A DNA stretch of 64,000 nt from Cycas panzhihuaensis (lineage: Eukaryota > Cycadophyta). The notes below the pieces were generated by a model, which was not told the origin of the DNA, ran no database searches, and was given only the letters and a program-made list of their open reading frames with translations. The stretch spans positions 132,873,741 to 132,937,740 of the forward strand of contig CM041465.1 of NCBI GenBank assembly GCA_023213395.1, read 5' to 3'. The translations under genes were made by a program, and so were the position numbers. Below, one piece after another: positions 55,582-64,000 of this stretch. Within the stretch, counting starts at the first letter, position 1; every line of letters begins with the position of its first letter.

Positions 55582-56580
55582 TTGAGAGGAACCCAAACGG
55601 AGTTATGCTCTAAGAAAATTATACAACAGAAGAAGATGTCGACCGCCCAAGGCCAATTTAGTCAGGAACAGATCACCACATACGAAGTAGGAAAGGAAAT
55701 CCTAGCTTCGTTAGCAGGCCTCATGGACCTCATGCACAAAATCAACATAAAATTGGACGGACCACAAGCAGAATCAATATGGGCCAAACAAGAAAAGGAA
55801 ATAGAACAAGGAAATACAAGTAATTTCAAAGGAAAATTTAAAACAAGAGGAGAATATCAAAGAAGAACCTCCAACAGTAATGAACGCGCGACAATGGCAA
55901 AGATCACCTTAGAGAAGTTTGACCCCGATAAATCAAGGGATATAAGAGGATGGATTCTACAGATGGAAACCTATTTCTCAGTCTACATGATACTGGGACA
56001 CAAGCAAGTATACTTAGCATCATTACATTTGTATGGTCGAGCCTTGAAATGGTATTCATGGTGGCTTCGAACAAGTGGGAAACAGGCAAAAAGTTGGCAC
56101 AACATGAAGCATGGACTCATAACCCAATATGAAGACTCATGGAGTACGGACTATTTCGCCCAGTTGACAAGATTACAATAAACAAGCTCAGTCCAAGAGT
56201 TTACTAAATAGTTTCAAGTGTTATAATGTCTGATTCTGTTAACAGTGCCACCAGAACTCCTTTTAGAAACATACATTAGCAGATTGAAACCTCCAATAAG
56301 ATATTGTCTAAAAGCAATGGAGGTACTAACATTAGATTCAACAATCAAAACAACAAGATGCGTGGAAGCAGAATTGCCGAAAACTAGACCTTCATTCACA
56401 CACAGAATGGAAAACTCATAAGGATTTAATCCAAATTGGAATAGGTCAGGAACTAAGTTGAGGCTCCATTAGCAATTAGAAATAAGCAAGAGACAACAAC
56501 AAAGGAAGAACACATGTAGAAAGGAACTTGTTTCAAATGTGGTGCGAAAGTGGAATTGCGAACATCAATGCACCAGCAAG
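55582..56580 (+). pseudogene. gag, G6
   Basis: Open for 199 codons (55582-56181), likely start MSTAQGQFSQEQITTYEVGK at 55636. ITLEKFDPDKSRDIRGWILQ, LASLHLYGRALKWYSWWLRT and STDYFAQLTRLQ show the chromovirus Retrotrans_gag. Stops follow (56178, 56207). The zinc knuckle near 56522-56570 is split by a one-base shift (GTCFKCGAK in one frame, KWNCEHQC in the next). Confidence 0.9.
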
Positions 56581-57365
56581 AAGGTATATATGATTAATAC
56601 CGAAAATACGACAATATTAGAGGAAGAAGAAGCACCCGAGGAAATTCATGAAGAAGTCGAAGAAAAGCCAGAGGAAGATGAAGTAGATAAACTATTGGAG
56701 CTAGATACAAAAAATGTACACATATCACTTCAAGTAATTACAGGACAAAGTGTTACGCCACAAACACTTCGGTTCCAAAGGATGATAAAAGAGGCGCCTG
56801 TCGCAATTCTAGTTGATAGTGGTAGTACACACAACTTTATAAATAGGGCAACTGCAAAGAAGCTTGGAATTAAAATAGAACCAATAAATACATTCCAAGT
56901 ATCAATTGCAAATGGGAAACAACACCGTGTGGAAGATTCTACAGAAAAATCAATTTACAAATGGCCGAATATTGCACAAACACATGCATGTTTGCAATAC
57001 AAATCAACGGCGTAGACACAGTATTGGAAATTTAGTGGCTTCAAACTCTGGGTAATATAATCACTAATTATATGACCAGATTTATGTGCTTTCACCAGGG
57101 AGGACATAAGTACCGACTACAGGCCCCGGTAATGCCACCAATACAACTGGTCTCATCATGCCAAATGGAGAAGCTCCTAAGGAAAAAACCATCAGCATAC
57201 ATTATGGCATGCTGTAAGGTCGAAATCGAGAATATTCCACTAGAGATTCAACAAATTATAGAAGAATACAAGACAATGTTCGATGAACCGAAAGGACTAC
57301 CACCTCTTCGAGAAAATCAACATGCAATTGAACTCATACCAGGTGCAGCGCCAATCAACATTTGA
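56540..57365 (+). pseudogene. Protease and pre-RT linker, G6
   Basis: An acidic linker, then ITGQSVTPQTLRFQRMIKEA and VAILVDSGSTHNFINRATAK, an intact active site near 56805-56850. A frame change after IEPINTFQVSIANGK (about 56920) breaks it. NYMTRFMCFHQGGHKYRLQA and CCKVEIENIPLEIQQIIEEY continue to 57365. Confidence 0.9.
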
Positions 57366-57377
57366 CCATATAGACAT

Positions 57378-58252
57378 ATGTATCATTTACGGAAAGAGAT
57401 CGAGAAAATCACCAGTGAACTACTATCCCAAGGGAGCATCACCGCTAGCACAAGCCCATTCGTAGCCCCAGTTGTTATCAGTCCAAAGAAGGATGGTTCA
57501 TATAGAATGTGTGTGGACTACCAAGGTCTCAATCAATTAACAGTCAAGTATAGGTATCTGATCCCCTGCATTGACGATCTATTGGACAAAATCCGTGGAG
57601 CAAAGTGCTTTCCAAAAATGGAGCAAAGTACTTTTCAAAAATTGATTTACGCTCAGGATATTATCAAATTTGGATAAGGGAAGAAAACATCTACAAGACA
57701 GCGTTCAGAACACATGAAGGCCTATTTGAATTTAAGGTAATGCCATTTGGATTAACAAACGCGCCGGCAACATTTCAAAGCATCATGAACAATACCTTCA
57801 GGGAAGTGTTACGGAAATTTGTGTTAATTTTCTTTGATGATATCTTAATCTATAGTAAGACATGGGAAGAGCATCTAGGACATCTAAAAATCGTTTTTGA
57901 AATTTTGCGCGATAATCAATTTTTTGCTAACAACAAGAAATGTTCATTTGCAAAAGAAGAACTAGAATACTTAGGCCACATCATAACCAGAGAAGGCATA
58001 AGGATTGACCTAAAGAAGATACAAACAATTGTCAATTGGCCAACCCCAACAAATGTTATAACAGTTCGAGGATTCTCGAGGACAACAGGGTTTGTTAGGA
58101 AGTTCATAAAGGGTTATGCACACCTAGTAGCTCCACTCACAGATTTAACAAAGAAAGATGCATTTGCTTGGAACCAGAAAGCAGAAGAAGCTTTTCGTGA
58201 TCTTAAGAAGGCCATGGTAACAACTCCAGTCTTAACAACACTTGATTTTTGA
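57378..58252 (+). pseudogene. RT, G6
   Basis: MYHLRKEIEKITSELLSQGS, SYRMCVDYQGLNQLTVKYRY, then a 23-bp tandem duplication (57598-57620 and 57621-57643, unit GAGCAAAGTGCTTTCCAAAA). This repeats the GAKCF/SK block and shifts the frame. Beyond it, [40 protein letters not shown] and FVLIFFDDILIYSKTWEEHL give an intact FFDD box (about 57833-57860). VRGFSRTTGFVRKFIKGYAH follows. Confidence 0.93.
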
Positions 58253-58640
58253 AATCGTTCGTACTGGAGTGTGATGCATCGGAATTTGGAATAGGAGCAG
58301 TCTTACTCTAAGATGAAAGACCAATAGCTTATGAGAGTCGAAAGTTGAATAACAGAGAAAAAACTCAAACCAATTTATGATAAGGAGATGCTCGCAATCA
58401 TGCACGCCATCTAGCAATGGCGACAATATCTATTGGCAAATTCCTTTCAGGTGCGCACAGATCATGATAGTCTGAAATACTTCCACAGACATAAGACATT
58501 TCCAATGAGCAACAAAAATGGGTCAGTAAATTGCAGAATTTTGACTTCACAATAGTATACAAGAAAGGCAAAGAGAATATTATAGTAGACTCATTGTCAC
58601 AAATCCCAAATGAAACAAGGGAAAGTCCTTCATTATAGTT
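58253..58640 (+). pseudogene. RNase H, G6
   Basis: LECDASEFGIGAVLL has the first catalytic Asp; a stop follows. RPIAYESRKLNNREK is followed by a frameshift. RTDHDSLKYF lies near 58455-58485 and IVYKKGKENIIVDSLSQIPN near 58553-58610. Degraded. Confidence 0.85.
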
Positions 58641-60110
58641 GATATCAACAATTATGCCCTCATGGCTAAAATCCATCAGAACTGAATATATGGCAGATCC
58701 AAGACACCAAAAACTCCTAGATAACACCAAGGGAAACAATTTAGATAAATACCAACAAAAGGGCGATCTGATTCTTAGGAATGACAAAATTTGTGTTCCC
58801 CAAATTCCAAATTAGAGGGAATTACATTGCAAGAAGTACATTCGGTCCCAGAAGCGGGCCACACCGGTATAGACGAGACATATCAGAAGATAAAAGCATC
58901 GTACTTTTGGAAGGGCTTAAAATCAAATGTTCAAAAATTCGTGACATAATGTGATACTTGCCAATGAAACAAGGTAGAATGTGTAAAGACCCCAGGTCTC
59001 CTACAACCCCTACCAATTCCCAACCAAAAATAAGAAGAAATTTCAATGGATTTTATTACAAGTCTCCTAAAATCAGAAGGTAAAGATGCAATCTTTGTCA
59101 CGGTCAATAGATTAACAATGTATAGTCATTTTCGAGGGCTACAGTCAACAGCAAAGACAAGTGACATTGCAGAACTATATATGAAAGAAATCCATAGACT
59201 ACATGGGTTTCCTAAAACTATTGTTAGCGATAGGCACCCAAAGTTCACCAGTAAATTTTGGAAGGATTTATTCAGAATTGCAGATACAAAATTGCACAAG
59301 AGCACAGCGTATCATCCCCAAACAAATGGATAAACAGAGATAGTCAACAAATGTCTGGAAGGTTACTTGAGGAATTTCTGCTCAGATAAGCAAAATCAGT
59401 GGCACAAGTGGTTGCACTTAGCCGAGTGGTGGTATAATATAACATACCACTCTACCACCAAGATGACACCACTCCAAGCTCTTTACGGATACCAACTGCC
59501 ATCTCTATTGACATGGAGTGGATCATCTCAGGTTCAAGATGTCCAAGAACACCAAAAAAAAATGGAAGACACGGTTAGAATTCTTAAGGATAATTTGGCA
59601 ATGGCAAGGAACAGAATGAAGCAACAAGCAGATGCACAACGATCAGAAAGGAGCTTCCAGAAAGACGATTGGGTTTTCCTCGGGTTGCAACCATACAAAC
59701 AAACGTCATTATGCAAGACAAAGACACAAAACCTCACTCCTCGATATTTTGGACCATATCAAATACTTGACAGAATCGGGGAAGTAGCCTACAAACTTAG
59801 GTTACCGACAACAAGCAAGATCCATGATACTTTTCATGTTTCATGCTTGAAGAAAAAGATTGGCGACAAAATTGTACCACAAACATCTTTGCAAAACTCA
59901 ATGAAGAAGGACAGATTATACTAGAACCAGAAGGGATACTCCAAATTCGCACCAGAGAACTTCGAACAAGACAAGTCAAAGAGTACCTCACAAAAGGGCA
60001 GACATTGGTTACAGAAGATGCAACATGGGAGTCAGACCAATGGATACAACAATTTCCAAAGCTACCAATCCTTTGGGGGCAAAGCATTTTTCAGGGGGGG
60101 GCCCTTGTTG
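58640..60110 (+). pseudogene. Integrase and chromodomain, G6
   Basis: The zinc part is at 58850-58970 (HTGIDETYQKIKASYFWKGL, CDTCQ). The core has ISMDFITSLLKSEGKDAIFV (first Asp, about 59050), KTIVSDRHPKFTSKFWKDLF (second Asp, about 59225), and a stop in place of Q in NG-stop-TEIVNKCLEGY with the Glu kept. The tail has NLTPRYFGPYQILDRIGEVA and KIHDTFHVSCLKKK. The chromodomain (about 59910-60065) reads ILEPEGILQIRTRELRTRQV and EDATWESDQWIQQFP, and lies in another frame than integrase. Open stretches at 59046-59333 and 59367-59924. Confidence 0.92.
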
Positions 60111-60641
60111 CATTCTAGAAAAACCCTCTCTTTAGGGGCCTGTTAGCCAAGTTAAACCCTAGAAATGAGCGCAGGAATATTAGCCGACTACTAAGCCAAT
60201 CTTCTGGCCGACTTCATTAATGGTTTACTCGGTGAACTGCCCCACTCGCCGACTTCAAACAGGATAATAATTGACTATTATAAATAGGAATCAAAGCCCT
60301 CATTTTGGATCATCACTTTGGTTGGATCTCTTCCACATTTTTGACTCTAGGGCTGTAGTTGGCTCGGCCTTTTGGCCTAATATATTTGAAGGATTCCCGC
60401 TTCGAAGGGCAAGCATTCAGTAAGGATATTTTGTTGTATATTTTTGTACTTTCTAGTATTATTTTTTGACAATATATTTACCTTTATTTGTACTATTTCC
60501 ATTACTTTATTTTGGTATTTATGGTGAATTTCCAAGATTCATTATTATTTGAGATTGAGGAAATCTGTTTGAGCCTATATTAGACTAGTATCTGTGAATC
60601 TTTGTGTTATTTTTGAATTAAGTTTAAAAGCTTCTGCTACA
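60106..60641 (+). repeat. 3' LTR of G6
   Basis: 536 bp, TGTTGCATTCTAGAAAAACC to TTCTGCTACA, preceded by GCAAAGCATTTTTCAGGGGG. TSD AATTG follows. Confidence 0.95.
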
Positions 60642-60646
60642 AATTG

Positions 60647-61521
60647 GCCCACGCCAAATAATATAACAAGAGTAAGAAGCTTCATAGGGGCACCAAGTTT
60701 CTCAGGAAATTCATTAAGGGATATGCACACATCGCATCCCCCTTAATAGATTTAACAAAAGAAGATGCATTTGGATGGAATTCAAGGGTTGAAGAAGCAT
60801 TCTAAAGACTCAAAGAAGCAATGGTTATGGCACTAGTATTAGCCCTCCCTAATTTTTTCCAACCTTTCATTTTAGAATACGATACATCTAGACTCAGAAT
60901 TAGAGTAGTATTACTACAAAAAAAACATCCAATAGCTTACGAAAGTAAGAAGCTAAATAATAAGGAGAAATTGAAACTGATATATGGTAAAGAGATGTTA
61001 CCAATATTGCATGCTATTCAGCAATGGTGGCAATACCTACTAGGAAGAAAATTTACAATTAGAACAAATCATGATAGTTTAAAATACTTTCTCAACCAGA
61101 AAACACTATATGACGAACAACAAAAATGGGTTAGTAAACTACAAACGTTTGATTTCAGCATTGAATATAAGAAAGGAAAAGAAAATGTAATAGCCGATGC
61201 ATTATCAAGGCTAATAGAGGAAGTAGTTTCTATCAAGGCCATAACAACAGTAACTCCTTGCTAGATTCCCAAATTAATAAAGGAGTATAAGAATGATAGG
61301 GTTTCACAGAAAACACTAGAAGCTATACAAGAACAAAAGACATCAAAATTCCAAGTACAAGGAGGATTAATCTTAAGGAAGGGGAAACTATTCATTCCAA
61401 CCATAGCCAAACTAAAAGAAGATCTATTAGGGGAAGCCCATTCGACACCCACATTAATGCATTCTAAAAGTGATAAAACATATAGAAGGATATGAAACTC
61501 CTATTGGAAGGGCATGAATGC
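60647..61521 (+). pseudogene. RT end, RNase H and integrase start, G3
   Basis: Resumes as WPTPNNITRVRSFIGAPSF after G6. RNase H (60821-61264) keeps FILEYDTSRLRIRVVLL, HPIAYESKKLNNKEKLKLIY, IRTNHDSLKYFLNQKTL and GKENVIADALSRL. The integrase zinc region begins KLKEDLLGEAHSTPTLMHSK and ends YWKGMN at the C4 junction (61521). It is the longest intact RNase H piece in the window (147 codons). Confidence 0.92.
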
Positions 61522-61896
61522 TGTTAATGTGGCAGTTAATTGTTAAGCAACTATGTTAATGTTAATGTGGTTTAACTAAGATGATTAAGAGAAAATGTGC
61601 GACTTATTCGGAGGGTCACAACCCTAATTGGGTGACACCTCTTGGAAGAATATAAATGCCTTGAGCCCTTGTGCATTCAATGTATCAAGCCATTGTGAAA
61701 TAATCAATGTGATCCATCAAGAATCCTTTTGTGGCGGGTTTTTTCCCGAAAGGGTTTTCCCATGTAAATCCTGTGTACTGTGCATCCTGTGTCCTATGTA
61801 CTATGCATTTTCTGTGTGTACTCTTGTTTTCTTGCTATGTATGGTTAAAGATTCTACGGATGAGAACATTTATGTATGATTTCATATTCCCGATCA
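61522..61896 (+). repeat. 5' LTR of C4
   Basis: 375 bp, TGTTAATGTGGCAGTTAATT to TTCCCGATCA. It contains the copia U5-type block CCCGAAAGGGTTTTCCCA near 61745-61763 and a GAATATAAATGCC TATA-like word near 61648-61660. Confidence 0.85.
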
Positions 61897-61910
61897 TAGT
61901 ATCAGAGCAG

Positions 61911-63400
61911 TAGGGTCCTACACAGCTAAAGCCTGACGTTGAGCGGAGCAGTGCGATCATTGGTTGCCGGGTGAAGCCTTCAAACCCAGGACTTATCCTA
62001 AGGGTCCATCACCTCTAGCAACGTGCAGAAGTAGGCACAGTGAATCAGTGGTGGTTGAAGCAGTGAAATTTCACTATTCAATAGAGCGTAAGGGTTATTG
62101 GAGTCAAATTCAGGCATGAAGGCCACAATTGTGATTGGAGTTGGCTCATAGGGGGTCATATGAAGCCGGTTGAAGGAGTGTAGCAGTAATTCAAGCTAGT
62201 AGAGCATGCATTGATGGTGATTCAGTGGCTTTAAGGATAGCCAAGCATGTGTACATGTAAGTCCATTATATTTCTCATCAAAATACCATAAAAATCCATA
62301 AAATAAAGCTATTTTTTGGTACGTCTTGCTATCAAACCTTCGTGTAGCACCAGTGGACGTGATTGAAGCCTATATTGGTAGTTTTCTATCTAAATATAAG
62401 TGTTGGGTTAACATTTACAATAGTAGAAGGCTATTTTATTGAATTTTCTCTATATTTATGAGGATTTTGGAGACTCGTGTGTATATATAGAGCTTAAAAC
62501 AACCATATAGAGTCTGGCCAGATACATATCAACAAATCTTGGCATGTTTTGTCTCCTCTAAAAGCTGGCTGGTCTGTTTTTTCACCAAATCTAAGCCCAT
62601 TCTGTGTTGTTTGGGCACTATTCACATTATCTAGGCGCTTATTCTCTTGGTTGGTCACTATTTACGTTGGCTAGGCATGTTTAGAGGTGGTTGGCCGGTC
62701 TGGAGATCATTCGCCAGCTGCTCAAGTGAAGCGCAAGTTTGTGTATGAGGTCGCAGGACCATAGAGAACAATGTAGGTCCACAGGTCGTCAATAGTGAAC
62801 TCACGGCAGTCGCACCTTCTAACTCCACACCGTGCAACTTTTCACTAAGATATTTGATGTTTTTACACTATGCTTTAAATGTAGTGACATCTTGATATAT
62901 TTTGATGTTTATTTAGAGCACATGGGTCAAGTTCCAAAGGCACGGGACTTTGTAAAAAGTGGCAACTCATAAAATATACCTTTTGGTATATTCTCCCCAA
63001 TTCAACTTTATAAAGTGACCCTTTACCATTGATATTACATCAAATATTGTATAGTCAAGAACTTTGAAGTTATTTGGAGCCCTTGTGAGCCGTTTTTTTA
63101 GTGTGGATCGAGGAGGATTATTGTGTTTGGTGACTTGGAGACTGTGCATCATCGCTTGTGGAGCCATCCTTTGACTTGGAGCACCTTTTTTTTAAGCCTT
63201 TTTAGTGTCGATTGTGACATTTACATGGCTATTTAAGGCCGTTTGTTGACGGTTGGTGAGGGAAAAACAGTCAGTTGCTCACTTAACATGAGTATAGTCG
63301 GTGTTGGATGCCCTTGAAAGCATGCTTGTGAGCCAGAGGAAGATACAGGTGCATTTTGTCCTATAGATGATCATCTTTGGTGTCATTTGAATCATATTGA
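61911..63400 (+). other. Leader of C4
   Basis: About 1.5 kb without a recognisable domain. It starts with GTAGGGTCCTACACAGC and contains GCTGGC/TTGGCC(A/G)G-rich words near 62510-62710. It shares no obvious block with the N1/N2 leader. Confidence 0.6.
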
Positions 63401-63409
63401 AGCCCGTTT

Positions 63410-64000
63410 CTCAAGATGAAGCACATTATCCTAAAAGTTGTCTTCAACAATAACAATTTCATCAAGTCAAAGGTCAACATGGAGCTCATTCTGATGGTGA
63501 ATCAACGCTAGGGTATCATAAAGGCTAAGGTGGACATGGTTCCACTAGACCATAAAGAGCGTGTTCGTCTCAAAAAGAAGAAATTTATAGCCGTGGGACT
63601 ATTGAAATTATCAATGGCGTCAGACCAGAGAGCCTTGGTTCACAATCTGGACGAACCAAACAAAACATGGATAAAACTGTGTGATATGTTTGAGAAGAAG
63701 AAGATGAATAGATGTCTTGCCTTGACGTTGGAGTTGCTCAATTCGCGTGTGGAAGATGAGAACATCAACTCCTACCTTAATTTAATAACAGACTTGAAGA
63801 ACAAGCTAGAAGAACTGAAGCAGAACTCGGTTGATGATGCGTTGCTATTCGCAATTATCATGTCAAAGCTACTGGCTGCATTCGCCACTTTCTAGACCAT
63901 TTATGGTAAAGATGAAATGATGGAAGCAGAGACATTTGATGGGCTTAAAAACCTGATTCTAGCAAAAGATGGCAAGCTTAAGCATCACGGAATACTTAGA
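63410..64000 (+). pseudogene. copia gag, C4 (continues past window)
   Basis: An open stretch 63530-63895 follows a stop at 63509. HKERVRLKKKKFIAVGLLKL, SDQRALVHNLDEPNKTWIKL, EKKKMNRCLALTLELLNSRV and EDENINSYLNLITDLKNKLE show the UBN2-type copia Gag helices. A stop follows at 63893, then IYGKDEMMEAETFDGLKNLI. The family zinc knuckle would lie beyond 64000. Confidence 0.85.

Larger units (their letters stand above)
54878..60641 (+). mobile_element. Chromovirus G6 (complete LTR to LTR)
   Basis: 5764 bp, LTRs of 540 and 536 bp, TSD AATTG (54873-54877 and 60642-60646), PBS TGGTCTCAGAGCTTC at 55420, and PPT AGGGGGGGGCCCT before 60106. It encodes gag, protease, RT, RNase H, integrase and a chromodomain, so it belongs to the chromovirus branch of Ty3/gypsy. 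Chromodomains are thought to steer insertion to marked chromatin. The coding parts contain stops and a 23-bp duplication. It interrupts the G3 RT exactly between QAIIN and WPTPNN. Confidence 0.95.
45857..61521 (+). mobile_element. Ty3/gypsy element G3 carrying three insertions
   Basis: LTR split by N2 (45857-45966 and 48999-49419, about 531 bp net), PBS at 49422, gag (49521-50660), protease (50690-51027), N3 insertion, RT start (53932-54877), G6 insertion, then rest of RT, RNase H and start of integrase (60647-61521). It is truncated by C4. The pol of each part resumes in the expected order on the far side of every insertion. G3 is related to G6 and N3 (similar gag, protease and LTR ends). 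Confidence 0.92.
61522..64000 (+). mobile_element. Copia element C4, 5' part
   Basis: 5' LTR 61522-61896, PBS TAGTATCAGAGCAG at 61897 (one change from tRNA-Met complement), a leader of about 1.5 kb, then a copia gag running off the window. It truncates G3 inside integrase. The 3' end lies outside, so the TSD (left flank AATGC) cannot be tested. Confidence 0.9.

Noticed and set aside
1-64000. Cellular protein-coding gene, tRNA or rRNA
   Set aside because: Every long frame that I can interpret belongs to Gag, PR, RT, RNase H, IN or an element-linked accessory frame. I saw no cloverleaf or rRNA-like sequence, although a covariance-model scan would be needed to exclude small RNA genes.

Overview
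The window is a stretch of a large, repeat-packed land-plant nuclear genome. It consists almost entirely of LTR retrotransposons, most of them decayed, inserted into one another. Three observations point to a plant. Most primer-binding sites (PBS) match the 3' end of plant initiator tRNA-Met. Ty1/copia and chromodomain-bearing Ty3/gypsy pol genes lie side by side. Polypurine tracts (PPT) of the AAGGGGGAG type sit directly before TG-starting LTRs. The mass of old nested copies and the absence of host genes would suit a gymnosperm or another giant-genome plant, but I cannot name the species. I found no cellular protein gene, tRNA, rRNA or CRISPR.

Layout, left to right. Positions 1-2974 hold a copia element (C1) cut by the window edge. 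From about 2988 to 5982 is a second copia (C2), interrupted by a truncated gypsy-family LTR (5983-6672). Next is a tandem array, 6673-14432, of roughly 3.0-kb units (X-Y-X-Y-X) built partly from copia sequence. It runs into a copia 3' end (14433-about 15108). A third copia (C3, 15414-33658) has both LTRs. Its gag is split by a 10.5-kb gypsy element (G1, 18280-28788) with a perfect CATTC target-site duplication (TSD). After 33659-34305 comes a gypsy element (G4, 34306-about 40862). G4 is split before reverse transcriptase (RT) by a 2-kb gag-only element (N1, 35889-37914, TSD TTAAT). A minus-strand gypsy 3' part (G5) fills 40863-43453.

The right third is one large nest. G2 (from 43454, same family as G1) is interrupted in gag by G3 (45857-61521). 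G3 carries three insertions: a gag-only copia-type element in its LTR (N2, 45967-48993, TSD ATTTT), a minus-strand deletion derivative in its protease (N3, 51028-53926, TSD AACTA), and a chromovirus in its RT (G6, 54878-60641, TSD AATTG). A copia element (C4, from 61522) truncates G3 and runs off the right edge.

No genes cooperate here in the usual sense. The autonomous elements once encoded Gag, protease (PR), RT, RNase H and integrase (IN), and nearly all are broken by stops and frameshifts. N1, N2 and N3 lack RT and would have depended on enzymes from intact relatives. The observation most worth following is that N1 (gypsy-type Gag) and N2 (copia-type Gag) have unrelated LTRs but share about 0.5 kb of 5' leader. 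A block of about 70 nt from that leader also lies, in antisense, inside both LTRs of N3. N2 carries a relic second PBS at the start of the shared leader, as expected if the leader was captured by template switching.
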